Below, one piece after another: positions 16,607-24,504 of a DNA stretch of 46,519 nt. The translations under genes and the position numbers were made by a program. How positions within the stretch are numbered: the first letter of the stretch is position 1; every line of letters starts with the position of its first letter. Source of the DNA: an uncultured Lachnospiraceae bacterium (lineage in GTDB: Bacteria; Bacillota; Clostridia; Lachnospirales; Lachnospiraceae); the NCBI GenBank assembly GCA_910586005.1, contig CAJUHG010000008.1, positions 1-46,519 of the forward strand. The letters are read 5' to 3'. The notes under the pieces were generated by a model that saw only the letters and a list, made by a program, of their open reading frames with translations, was not told the origin of the DNA and ran no database searches.

Positions 16607-17698
16607 CTAGTGCTTGCTGTTTAATAATTCTGCTTCTAACTGGTCAATATTATAAGTACGTTGTGGAAAATTATTAAATCGGTTGACAGTAGCAGTTTTT
16701 ATAGGGACAGGTTTTGTTATTTTCGCAGCCTGAAAGGCTTCATCTGATTTGTGAATATCAGCAACTGTTTGAATATTCTGTTTTTTCCAGTTAGAAAGAA
16801 TACTTTCTGTATATTCAAAATTAGGTTGATGAATAGCAAGAATCGTACGACTGCAGGCTTCTGTAATCATATCCTGTTCAAAGCCAAATTCTTTCCTCCA
16901 TTTTTCTATATAAGCAACTTCTGCTGGAATTAGGCTACGGTTATTAATACCAAGTGCTTTCATAACAGCATAGTGAAGTTGATTGTGTGTGCTGATATTG
17001 TGTTTTGCTTGTGCTACTGTTTCAATATGAGCATCTTTCCAACTTAGAGCAATTTTCTCCATGTAACGAAGATTAGAATGTCCATTTACAATACAATATT
17101 CCAAAAGATATACAATTAGATCACTAGAAAATTCAAGTTCATCATACCAGTAAAATAAAGTCTGAATATCTGTGGGAGTAAGTGGTCTTCCAAAATAACT
17201 TTCTGCTACAAATAATAACTCTTGTACCTCTTCTTTTTCCCGAAAAGCTACGATATCATTGGCTGTATAGATAGGTTTTGTATCGGCAGGTTTTGGATAG
17301 GAGGATATGGAAGTAGTAGGAGATTCAGCATTTTGGTTTAAAGTTGGAAAAGAGATATCTGCTTTTTTCAAAGAAATGGTATCATCTTTTGGAAAGGTAG
17401 TACCAGATTCTAAGAAGTAAATACTAGAAATAGAATTGTTTTCATCGTATTCAATATGAAGCAAATTCATTTTTTCCCAATATTTTAAGGCACGTTGGAT
17501 ATCTTTTTCTGTGTGGTCAAACTTGTCCGCAGTTCTAGAAATAGAAAAACTACAATTGGATGAATTCATACAACGAAGTAAATATAAATATATTTTAACA
17601 AATTCTCCATTAGCATTTGTCATATATTCATCTATAAAGCGGTTAGAAATTTCTGTGGTAGAATTGGTGTCATTTTTGTGTAATTTAATGTTTGCCAT
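16607..17698 (-). CDS. dnaD: DnaD-domain primosome protein
   Basis: A 363-residue protein with an N-terminal winged-helix region (about 15-90; a helical run ending NLLHIEYDENNSISSIYFLE), a low-complexity linker (about 120-150), and one or two helical DnaD/DnaB_2 domains (about 150-235 and 240-325; the second includes EYTESILSNWKKQNI, the YxxxIxxxW signature of the family). Such proteins remodel DNA and recruit the helicase loader at origins and stalled forks. GGAGGAGG is 3 bases before the ATG. The tract upstream carries a run of DnaA-box-like 9-mers, so DnaA control is possible. Confidence 0.88.
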   Translation of the reverse strand: MANIKLHKNDTNSTTEISNRFIDEYMTNANGEFVKIYLYLLRCMNSSNCSFSISRTADKFDHTEKDIQRALKYWEKMNLLHIEYDENNSISSIYFLESGTTFPKDDTISLKKADISFPTLNQNAESPTTSISSYPKPADTKPIYTANDIVAFREKEEVQELLFVAESYFGRPLTPTDIQTLFYWYDELEFSSDLIVYLLEYCIVNGHSNLRYMEKIALSWKDAHIETVAQAKHNISTHNQLHYAVMKALGINNRSLIPAEVAYIEKWRKEFGFEQDMITEACSRTILAIHQPNFEYTESILSNWKKQNIQTVADIHKSDEAFQAAKITKPVPIKTATVNRFNNFPQRTYNIDQLEAELLNSKH

Positions 17699-17774
17699 AA
17701 TCCTCCTCCAATCTGAATTTCTTTCTAGTGTAATATTGTTTTCCAGTGTCTTGATACAAATGAAAGTATAGTAA

Positions 17775-17780
17775 AGTATA
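17775..17780 (-). promoter_or_regulatory. extended -10 promoter of dnaD-dnaC
   Basis: On the minus strand this reads TGC-TATACT about 77 bases before the dnaD start. A second TATACT lies 10 bp further downstream at 17770-17765. The DnaA-box-like run at 17850-17876 is about 70 bp upstream. Confidence 0.4.
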
Positions 17781-17849
17781 GCACATTAAAATCAAAATGA
17801 GAAGTGCAATTTTTCCACGAAATCCAGTGAAATCAAGGGATTACAGAAT

Positions 17850-18030
17850 TGTTGATAGTGTTGATAATGTTGATAAAAATTTTTGAAAATATTATGGTAA
17901 CAAGTTAAAATCCATATAAACAGGAAAAAAAGAGGAAAATTCAAATATAAGGGGAAATTTTTATGTAAACTAAAAATCCACATTCCAATGGAGAAGTTTT
18001 CCCCAAGTGGAATGTGGATAATGTGGATAA
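17850..18030. promoter_or_regulatory. cluster of five DnaA-box 9-mers
   Basis: At 18013-18021 and 18022-18030 there are two perfect, head-to-tail copies of TGTGGATAA, the complement of the consensus DnaA box TTATCCACA. At 17850-17858, 17859-17867 and 17868-17876 there are three contiguous head-to-tail 9-mers, TGTTGATAG, TGTTGATAA and TGTTGATAA, one or two bases from the consensus and in the same orientation. The ~100 bp between the two groups are very AT-rich. The site lies between murC and dnaD. It may be a DnaA-titrating or regulatory locus, or an origin element; binding is inferred from sequence only. Confidence 0.6.
17972..18019 (-). terminator. terminator of murC
   Basis: A perfect 12-bp stem, ATCCACATTCCA (17976-17987) with its inverse at 18008-18019, followed on the minus strand by TTTTT. 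It begins just 11 bases after the murC stop and its proximal arm overlaps one DnaA box. Confidence 0.7.
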
Positions 18031-19410
18031 CTATTTTCCAAGTAGCTGTTCACCTACTTGTACGATATCTCCAGCCCCCATAGTTATCAACATATCACCG
18101 TTTATACATTTTTTTAATAGGAAATTTGTAATTTGGTCAAAAGATGGAAAATAATAACATTCACATCCTGAATTTTGTAACATTTTTTGTATTATTTCTG
18201 AACTAATACCCAAAGTATCTGTTTCACGCGCCGCATAAATATCTGCTAGTACAACAATGTCAGCAATAGAAAGTGCTTGGACAAATCCCTCTAAATATTT
18301 TTTGGTACGAGAATAGGTATGAGGTTGAAAAACGCAAATCACACGTTGATAATTACAAGCCTTAGCAGTTGTAAGAGTAGCAGTAATTTCAGTGGGATGG
18401 TGCGCATAGTCATCTATAATTGTAATGCCGCCTAAATTACCTTTATATTCAAAACGTCTTTCTGGAGTATGAAAGTCATTTAAAGCAGCTTGAATCTGGG
18501 AAAAAGAAAAATTCATTTCCATAGCTAAAGCACATGCAGCTAATGCATTTGATACATTATAAAGACCTGGTACCTGAAGAGAAATTTCTCCCACAGCAAC
18601 TTCTTTTTGCATTAATGTGAAGTTTGCACAACCTTGTGTATTAAAAGTTATGTTGCTGGCATAATATGAATAAGAGGCGGTCAAGCCATAAGTTACAATG
18701 TTACAGTTAAGATTTTCTGTAATTTCCTTATAATTTTCAATTTCACCATTGAGAATTAAGGTGCCATTGTCAGGAACATTGTTAGCAAATTTAGTAAAAG
18801 AATGACGGACATCAGCGAGATTTTTAAAGAAATCAGGATGATCCTCTTCAATATTTAAGATAAGAGCATATTTTGGATAGAAGTTTAGAAAACTGTTTGT
18901 ATATTCACAGGCTTCTGTTAGAAAAATATCAGAGTTTCCTACACGAATATTTCCACCAATCGAGTCCAAAATACCACCAATAGATACTGTGGGATCTACA
19001 GATGCTTTTAAGAAAATATGTGTAATCATAGAAGTTGTAGTGGTTTTTCCATGTGTGCCAGATACAGCTATGGATTCTTTGTAGTTCTCCATAATCTGTC
19101 CTAAGAGTTCTGCTCTAGTCAGCGTAGGAATTTGTTTATCCAGTGCGGCTTTTAATTCTGGATTGTCAGGATGAATGGCAGCAGTATATACTACCACATC
19201 AATTCCTTCTGTGATGTTGGAGGCACGTTGGCCATATAAAATGTTAGCTCCCATATGAGCTAAGTGTTCTGTTAAGTTTGTTTTTTTGGAATCAGAGCCA
19301 GAAATATGGAAATTTTCTTTTAGTAAAATTTCAGCAAGACCGCTCATACTAATTCCGCCAATACCGATAAAATGAAGATGAATTGGTTTTTTAAAATTAA
19401 TTTTATACAT
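18031..19410 (-). CDS. murC: UDP-N-acetylmuramate--L-alanine ligase
   Basis: ATP-dependent cytoplasmic ligase that adds L-alanine to UDP-MurNAc, the first amino acid of the peptidoglycan stem. The length of 459 residues is standard. Mur-ligase domains are clear: N-terminal Rossmann part with FIGIGGISMSGLAEILL, ATP loop SGTHGKTTTT (117-126), central Glu/His metal region NIEEDHPDFF, and C-terminal DDYAHHPTEI (the MurC-specific DYxHHPxE motif). The ATG has only a modest AGG ribosome site. The upstream leader is strikingly structured. It is transcribed alone and ends in a strong hairpin. Confidence 0.96.
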   Translation of the reverse strand: MYKINFKKPIHLHFIGIGGISMSGLAEILLKENFHISGSDSKKTNLTEHLAHMGANILYGQRASNITEGIDVVVYTAAIHPDNPELKAALDKQIPTLTRAELLGQIMENYKESIAVSGTHGKTTTTSMITHIFLKASVDPTVSIGGILDSIGGNIRVGNSDIFLTEACEYTNSFLNFYPKYALILNIEEDHPDFFKNLADVRHSFTKFANNVPDNGTLILNGEIENYKEITENLNCNIVTYGLTASYSYYASNITFNTQGCANFTLMQKEVAVGEISLQVPGLYNVSNALAACALAMEMNFSFSQIQAALNDFHTPERRFEYKGNLGGITIIDDYAHHPTEITATLTTAKACNYQRVICVFQPHTYSRTKKYLEGFVQALSIADIVVLADIYAARETDTLGISSEIIQKMLQNSGCECYYFPSFDQITNFLLKKCINGDMLITMGAGDIVQVGEQLLGK

Positions 19411-19441
19411 ATTTTTTACCTGCCCACTCTAATTTTAATTT

Positions 19442-19535
19442 CCGCGAACAATAAGCCAAGCAGCCGCATAAAGTGCCCTGTGGGTGTGCGGATATTGGTG
19501 AATGTTGCGGAGGTGCTATGCGCTGGTGGCGCATA
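19442..19535 (-). ncRNA. structured GC-rich 5' leader of murC (candidate cis-regulatory RNA)
   Basis: In the direction of murC the leader would form: hairpin TATGCGC-CACCA-GCGCATA (19535-19517); then an outer stem CCGCAACA with TGTTcGCGG (19510-19503 with 19450-19442, one bulge) enclosing CCGCA/TGCGG and CCC/GGG (19491-19464). The tract is far richer in GC than the flanks. A promoter (TTGCAA, 17 bp, TAAAAT on the minus strand at 19580-19552) would start transcription just before it. I recognise no known riboswitch. Function unknown. Confidence 0.4.
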
Positions 19536-19551
19536 TTAACTAATTATTTTC

Positions 19552-19580
19552 ATTTTATACCAATATAATTTATTTTGCAA
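19552..19580 (-). promoter_or_regulatory. promoter of murC
   Basis: On the minus strand: TTGCAA (19580-19575), 17-bp spacer, TAAAAT (19557-19552). This gives a leader of about 135 bases containing the structured element. Confidence 0.5.
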
Positions 19581-19718
19581 ATTGAAAATAGGAGGGGGTA
19601 GGGGAAAATAATGGAATTTTGTAACAATATATTCTAAAATTATTGTATAATATGACAAAGAAATCTATTTTACGAGAAAAAAATTGTGAAATATGTGTAC
19701 TAAAAGATTCTTTTGTGG

Positions 19719-19724
19719 TATAAT
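19719..19724 (+). promoter_or_regulatory. extended -10 promoter of glgCD
   Basis: TGG-TATAAT, an extended -10, about 45 bases before the glgC start. A second TATAAT, at about 19646-19651, lies further upstream. Neither has a strong -35. Confidence 0.45.
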
Positions 19725-19768
19725 TGGTCTACAAGAAACAAGAAATTAACTGACGAGAGGTGAGAGAC

Positions 19769-21043
19769 ATGATTCATAAAGAAATGATTGCTATGCTTTT
19801 AGCAGGAGGTCAGGGAAGCCGTTTGGGTGTATTGACTTCTAATGTTGCAAAACCTGCTGTGGCATTTGGCGGCAAATATCGGATTATTGATTTTCCATTA
19901 AGTAACTGTGTAAACTCGGGAATAGATACCGTTGGTGTATTAACACAATATCAGCCATTGCGGTTAAATGCTCATATTGGAATTGGAATTCCGTGGGATT
20001 TGGATCGTAATCATGGAGGAGTGACAGTATTGCCTCCCTATGAAAAGAGTGATAACAGTGAGTGGTATACAGGTACAGCAAATGCCATATATCAAAACTT
20101 GAATTATATTGATAGTTATCATCCTGAATATGTATTAATTCTTTCAGGAGATCATATTTATAAGATGGATTATGAAGTGATGCTTGATTTCCATAAAGAA
20201 AATAATGCTGATGTTACGATTGCTGCTATGCCAGTACCTTGGGAAGAGGCAAATCGTTTTGGACTTGTAATTACAGATGAAAATAAGCAAATTCTAGAAT
20301 TTGAGGAAAAGCCAGAAAATCCAAGAAGCAATCTTGCATCCATGGGTATTTATATTTTTAATTGGAGTGTATTAAGAGAAGCTCTAGTAACTATGTCAGA
20401 ACAGAGTAACTGTGATTTTGGTAAACATATTATTCCTTATTGCAGAGAGAATGGAAGAAGATTATTTGCCTATGAATATAATGGATATTGGAAGGATGTA
20501 GGGACACTTGGTTCTTATTGGGAGGCCAATATGGAATTGATTGATTTAATTCCAGAATTTAATTTATATGAGGAGTATTGGAAAATTTATACCAAGAGTG
20601 AAGCAATTGAACCCCAATATATTGCAGAGGATGCGGTAACAGAACGTTGTATTATTGGAGAAGATACTGAGATTAATGGTAAGATATATGGTTCTGTGAT
20701 AGGTTCTGGTGTTGTAATTGGTAAGAACTCTGTGATAAGAGATTCCATTATTATGGAGAACACAGTAATTGGTGATAATGTTACCATAACAAAGTCTATT
20801 CTTGCAGAAAATGTAAAAGTAGGCGATAATGTGGAACTTGGAATTGGAGAAGAGGCAGAGAATCAATTAAATAAGAGTGTCTATTCTTTTGGCTTAGTGA
20901 CCATTGGAGAAAATTCTATTATTCCATCAGGAGTTAAAGTTGGAAAGAATACAGCTATATTTGGTGAGACTGAAAGAGGGGATTACCCAGATGGTATGCT
21001 GGTAAGTGGGGGATCAATTATTAAGGCAGGTGACAAAGTATGA
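19769..21043 (+). CDS. glgC: glucose-1-phosphate adenylyltransferase (ADP-glucose pyrophosphorylase), catalytic subunit
   Basis: Makes ADP-glucose from glucose-1-phosphate and ATP, the committed step of bacterial glycogen synthesis. The 424-residue protein has the nucleotidyltransferase loop MLLAGGQGSRLG, the FPLSNCVNSG and LSGDHIYKMDY motifs (the Asp that binds metal), EFEEKPENP, and a left-handed beta-helix C-terminus with repeated isoleucine-rich hexapeptides (about 290-410). The start at 19769 follows AGGTGA at 5 bases; an earlier GTG lies inside that ribosome site. The stop overlaps glgD by ATGA, so the two are translationally coupled. Confidence 0.96.
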   Translation: MIHKEMIAMLLAGGQGSRLGVLTSNVAKPAVAFGGKYRIIDFPLSNCVNSGIDTVGVLTQYQPLRLNAHIGIGIPWDLDRNHGGVTVLPPYEKSDNSEWYTGTANAIYQNLNYIDSYHPEYVLILSGDHIYKMDYEVMLDFHKENNADVTIAAMPVPWEEANRFGLVITDENKQILEFEEKPENPRSNLASMGIYIFNWSVLREALVTMSEQSNCDFGKHIIPYCRENGRRLFAYEYNGYWKDVGTLGSYWEANMELIDLIPEFNLYEEYWKIYTKSEAIEPQYIAEDAVTERCIIGEDTEINGKIYGSVIGSGVVIGKNSVIRDSIIMENTVIGDNVTITKSILAENVKVGDNVELGIGEEAENQLNKSVYSFGLVTIGENSIIPSGVKVGKNTAIFGETERGDYPDGMLVSGGSIIKAGDKV

Positions 21044-22155
21044 AGGCATTAGGTATTATTTTAGCAGGTGGAAATAACAGTAAGATGCAAGAACTTTCTA
21101 ACAAGAGAGCAATTGCAGCTATGCCAGTAGGCGGAAGTTATCGGTGTATTGATTTTGCACTTAGTAATATGAGTAACTCACATATTCAGAAAGTAGCTGT
21201 TCTTACTCAATATAATGCAAGAAGTTTGAATGAGCATTTAAGTTCCTCCAAATGGTGGGATTTTGGAAGAAAACAAGGTGGTTTATATGTCTTTAATCCA
21301 ACGGTTACATCTGATAATGCATGGTGGTATCGTGGAACTGCAGATGCTATGTATAGAAATGTAGATTTTCTGAAAAAAAGCCATGAACCATATGTGATTA
21401 TTGCAGCAGCGGACTGTGTATATAAGATGGATTATAATAAGATATTGGAATATCATATTGAGAAGAAGGCAGATATTACAATTGTATGTAAGGACATGCC
21501 AGTTGGTGAAGATGTCAGTCGTTTTGGTGTGGTGCGTATGAATGAGGATTCTAGAATTGTAGAATTTGAAGAAAAGCCTATGGTTGCACAGTCCAATACG
21601 ATTTCAGCAGGAATTTATGTAATTAGAAGAAGACAATTAATTGAAATGTTAGAGCGTTGTGCAGAAGAAAACCGTCATGATTTTGTAACAGATATTTTAA
21701 TCCGTTACAAGAATATGAAGCGTATTTATGGATATAAAATGGAAGAATATTGGAGCAATATAGCAACAGTAGAATCTTATTATAGAACAAATATGGATTT
21801 TTTGAAACCTGAAGTGCGCAAATACTTCAGAAATGAACCAAAAATATATTCTAAAGTTGATGATCTTCCACCTGCAAAATATAACATAGGGTCTGAGGTG
21901 CGTAATAGTTTAATATCCAGTGGATGTATTATTAATAGTAAAGTGGAAAATTCTATTTTATTTAAGAAAGTTTTTGTAGGAAAGAATTGTGTTGTAAAAA
22001 ATTCTATTGTTTTGAATGATGTATATATTGGAGATAATACACATATTGAGAATTGTATTGTTGAGAGCCGCGATACATTACGTGCCAATACTTATTTTAG
22101 TGGAGGTGATGGTATCAAAGTAGTATATGAACATAACGAAAGATATAATATTTAA
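21040..22155 (+). CDS. glgD: GlgD, non-catalytic/regulatory homologue of ADP-glucose pyrophosphorylase
   Basis: Partner subunit of GlgC in Firmicutes. The 371-residue protein has the same fold, but the nucleotide loop reads LAGGNNSKMQEL instead of AGGQGSRLG, with loss of the catalytic Arg, as is typical of GlgD. Other motifs are kept in altered form: FALSNMSNS, AAADCVYKMDY and EFEEKPMV. A beta-helix follows from about 285. In Bacillus-type systems GlgD boosts GlgC activity in a hetero-oligomer. It begins at the ATGA overlap with glgC. No other glg genes (glgA, glgB, glgP) are in the window. Confidence 0.94.
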   Translation: MKALGIILAGGNNSKMQELSNKRAIAAMPVGGSYRCIDFALSNMSNSHIQKVAVLTQYNARSLNEHLSSSKWWDFGRKQGGLYVFNPTVTSDNAWWYRGTADAMYRNVDFLKKSHEPYVIIAAADCVYKMDYNKILEYHIEKKADITIVCKDMPVGEDVSRFGVVRMNEDSRIVEFEEKPMVAQSNTISAGIYVIRRRQLIEMLERCAEENRHDFVTDILIRYKNMKRIYGYKMEEYWSNIATVESYYRTNMDFLKPEVRKYFRNEPKIYSKVDDLPPAKYNIGSEVRNSLISSGCIINSKVENSILFKKVFVGKNCVVKNSIVLNDVYIGDNTHIENCIVESRDTLRANTYFSGGDGIKVVYEHNERYNI

Positions 22156-22193
22156 CCATTTGGATAAGTAGCATATAAAGGGGGCAGGAATTT

Positions 22194-22466
22194 ATGCAGA
22201 TTACAGATGTGAGAATCCGTAAAGTGGAAAAGGAAGGAAAAATGAGGGCAGTAGTATCTATTACGATTGATGAAGAATTTGTAGTTCATGATATCAAAGT
22301 AATTGAAGGAGAAAAAGGGTTATTTATTGCTATGCCAAGTAGAAAAGCAGCGGATGGAGAATATAGAGATATTGCACATCCAATTAATTCACAGACGCGT
22401 GAAACAATCCAGAAGATAATTTTAGACAAGTATCAAGCAGAGGCTGAGTCAGACACTGAGGCATAG
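22194..22466 (+). CDS. spoVG: SpoVG, septation/sporulation nucleic-acid-binding regulator
   Basis: A 90-residue protein with the family signature from its first residue: MQITDVRIRKVEKEGKMRA, then SITIDEEFVVHDIKVIEG, GLFIAMPSRK and DIAHPINSQTRE. SpoVG is a small dimeric DNA/RNA-binding protein that affects septation, sporulation and, in other genera, virulence and capsule genes. The length (about 85-100) is normal. It starts 38 bp after glgD and may be partly cotranscribed with it; a purine-rich GGGGGCAGGA precedes the ATG. Confidence 0.96.
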   Translation: MQITDVRIRKVEKEGKMRAVVSITIDEEFVVHDIKVIEGEKGLFIAMPSRKAADGEYRDIAHPINSQTRETIQKIILDKYQAEAESDTEA

Positions 22467-22498
22467 ACTGCTAATGAGATGTATAATGGGGAAAAAAG

Positions 22499-22567
22499 TG
22501 TGGTGGGAACTGCTTCAGAAAGGGTGTATCAAGCACCATAGCGGAAGGATTTTAATGGCAGACCACT
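22499..22567 (+). ncRNA. candidate structured RNA downstream of spoVG
   Basis: GTGGT (22500-22504) pairs with ACCAC (22562-22566), CTGC (22510-22513) with GCAG (22558-22561), and an inner hairpin GGTG/CACC is at 22523-22537. The fold lies just before the terminator. It matches no RNA family I know; the stems are short, so confidence is low. Confidence 0.25.
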
Positions 22568-22570
22568 GAA

Positions 22571-22617
22571 AAAGAAAAGATGCGTAAGTGAAGAAATTCA
22601 TTTACGCTCTTTTCTTT
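22571..22617 (+). terminator. intrinsic terminator after spoVG
   Basis: Long stem AAAGAAAAGA-T-GCGTAAGTGAA with TTCATTTACGC-TCTTTTCTTT, loop GAAA-like. It ends the glgC-glgD-spoVG unit. Confidence 0.8.
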
Positions 22618-22623
22618 GTAGAA

Positions 22624-22823
22624 CAAAGACCTTGGCACACTAAAGCGTGAAAGTATCTTTCCTTATAGAAGAAAATAATATGCTTACGCGCATAAAAGAA
22701 ACTATGGTGCTAAAGCAAATGGGCTTGGCACAGCAAAACGTGCAAGATCTTCGCTCCCGCTTCGATCGGCGTTGAACATTCATTGGAGGTCAAGCGCTCT
22801 TCATAAATGAGGGATTTAGGGAG
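22624..22823 (+). repeat. dispersed intergenic repeat, copy B
   Basis: About 200 bp between the spoVG terminator and manA. It shares, in the same order as copy A at 26075-26229, the blocks AAAGACC, TAAAG.GT, TTTCCT.ATA.AAGAA, ATAA.ATGC..ACGCG, CAGCAAA.CGT.CAAG and GAGGGA..TAGGGAG. Copy B carries about 60 extra bases before the last block. No ORF is seen. Confidence 0.55.
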
Positions 22824-22872
22824 TTTCGCAACTGTCTACTAGGGAAGCTTAAGAAAGGAGATTTTAATATTT

Positions 22873-23829
22873 ATGAAAGAAATGATATTTTTAAATCCAG
22901 TATTTACACACAATATTTGGGGTGGAAATCGTTTAAAAGAGCTATTTCATTATCCAATAGAGGGAAATGATATTGGGGAATGTTGGGGAATTGCAGCACA
23001 TCCAAATGGAGATTGTACCATAAGAGAGGGAAGTTTTGCTGGAAAAAAATTGTCAGAATTGTGGAAAGACGAACCACAATTATTTGGAAATATAGAAAAG
23101 GATCGTTTTCCACTATTAATCAAAATTATTGATGCAAAGGAGGATTTAAGTATTCAAGTGCATCCAGATGACGCCTATGCAAAGATAAATGAAGAAGGTT
23201 CATTGGGAAAAACGGAATGTTGGTATATTATAGATTGTTCAAAAAAAGCATCTTTAATTATTGGTCATCAAGCCAAAGATAAGGCAGAACTAAAAGAAAT
23301 GATTTCTAGTGGTAATTGGAAGGAATTAATAAGAGAAATTCCAGTAAAAAAAGGGGATTTTATTCAGATTGATCCAGGTACAGTACATGCTATTAAAGGG
23401 GGCATTATGGTTTTAGAAACACAACAAAACAGTGACATTACTTATCGGGTTTATGATTATGATAGATTGACAGATGGAAAACCTAGAGAACTTCATATAG
23501 AGAAAAGTATGGATGTAATAACTGTTCCTGCAAAGCCTGTGGAAGAGCTTGTGTTAGATACAAGAAATTTAGAAAAGAATACCTTGAGTCTGTTGTATTC
23601 TTGTGAATACTATCAAGTTTTTGAATTAAACTTAGATAAGACAATACTTTTTGAGCAAATTTATCCATTCTTTAATATAAGTGTTTTGGAGGGAGAAGGA
23701 GTATTAAATGGAAAAAAAATAAAAAAAGGGGATCATTTCATTTTGCCAAGTGGATTTGGAAAGGTAGAAGTTCAAGGAAAGTTGAAAGCGATTTGTTCTA
23801 CGATAGGAGATTCTTCAAATTTCCTATAG
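22873..23829 (+). CDS. manA: mannose-6-phosphate isomerase, class I
   Basis: Zinc enzyme that interconverts mannose-6-phosphate and fructose-6-phosphate. The 318-residue product has the length of the short Bacillus-type enzymes. The zinc-binding residues are visible: SIQVHPDD (Gln and His), KTECWYII (Glu) and PGTVHAIKGG (His), together with the N-terminal HNIWGGNRLKELF. The cupin C-terminus ends GDHFILPSG. AAAGGAG lies 12 bases before the ATG, a little farther than usual; the Met at residue 4 is an alternative start. It is flanked on both sides by copies of a dispersed repeat, which isolates it from neighbouring genes. Confidence 0.94.
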   Translation: MKEMIFLNPVFTHNIWGGNRLKELFHYPIEGNDIGECWGIAAHPNGDCTIREGSFAGKKLSELWKDEPQLFGNIEKDRFPLLIKIIDAKEDLSIQVHPDDAYAKINEEGSLGKTECWYIIDCSKKASLIIGHQAKDKAELKEMISSGNWKELIREIPVKKGDFIQIDPGTVHAIKGGIMVLETQQNSDITYRVYDYDRLTDGKPRELHIEKSMDVITVPAKPVEELVLDTRNLEKNTLSLLYSCEYYQVFELNLDKTILFEQIYPFFNISVLEGEGVLNGKKIKKGDHFILPSGFGKVEVQGKLKAICSTIGDSSNFL

Positions 23830-23912
23830 AAGAATATAAGATGTGCACGAAAAAGATGTCATTATGTGACTGCATGCGGCGCGACAAAGTGTCTAGCCCC
23901 TTCAAGAATCAA
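23822..23912 (+). repeat. dispersed intergenic repeat, copy C (partial)
   Basis: Starts within the manA stop codon. It shares TTCCTATAGAAGAA.ATAAGATG..CACG with copies A and B and the GTGACTGCATGCGGC kernel, then diverges. Shorter than the other copies. Confidence 0.4.
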
Positions 23913-23986
23913 GAAAGGATATTGCATCAGGAATATAAGTAGAAAACTTGTGATAAATTATAGTAAGAATATTTTTGGGAGTTTGT

Positions 23987-24475
23987 GTGAAAAAGTGTTA
24001 TTTTATTTTTCTTCTATTGCTTATTTTATTGTTCTTGTTTATATATAAAAAGAAGCAAAGTATAGTAGAAACTTTTGATGTAAATGCAACAACTGAAAAT
24101 AAAATAAAAAATGAATTGATCATTACATGGTTTATGGAGGATATCACAAATGCTATTAATAACTTTTATTTAGAGTATTATACAGGAGAGATAGAAGTAT
24201 ATGAATATGAAATTGTTATTTTAAAGGTGAAAAAAGTAGATAATGGAAAAATTCTCATTAAATTTGGTGTAACACCACAGATAGGAGCGCATAATCCACT
24301 GGGCTATGATGTATTATTGTATGTAGTAGATTCGGTGGGAAATAAAGAGTTACTTCAATATGAACATAAAGAAAGTTATCCAATACCAGAAAGATTTAAG
24401 AAAAATTTAACTACATTTATTCCTAAATTCCGTTATAGTGTGATATACTGTAACGGAGTTCGTTTATGTGTGTAA
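23987..24475 (+). CDS. DUF3888 domain protein with N-terminal membrane anchor
   Basis: A 162-residue protein. Residues about 4-20 (CYFIFLLLLILLFLFIY) are a membrane anchor or signal sequence, followed by three lysines, which would place the rest outside the cell. The remainder matches the DUF3888 pattern: helix LIITWFMEDITNAINNFY, EYYTGE, then VTPQIGAHNPLGYDVLLY and LLQYEHKESY. The function of DUF3888 is not known to me. The start chosen is GTG at 23987, with GGGAG 5 bases upstream; an earlier TTG at 23975 lies on top of that site. It stands 29 bp before uppP and could share its transcript. Confidence 0.7.
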   Translation: MKKCYFIFLLLLILLFLFIYKKKQSIVETFDVNATTENKIKNELIITWFMEDITNAINNFYLEYYTGEIEVYEYEIVILKVKKVDNGKILIKFGVTPQIGAHNPLGYDVLLYVVDSVGNKELLQYEHKESYPIPERFKKNLTTFIPKFRYSVIYCNGVRLCV

Positions 24476-24504
24476 AACACACTGTTTAAGAAAGGATAGG
24501 TATT

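Noticed and set aside
22499..22567. T-box or SRP RNA
   Set aside because: GGTGGGAAC and GCGGAAGGA resemble pieces of these RNAs, but the full conserved sequences are missing and the location after spoVG does not fit.
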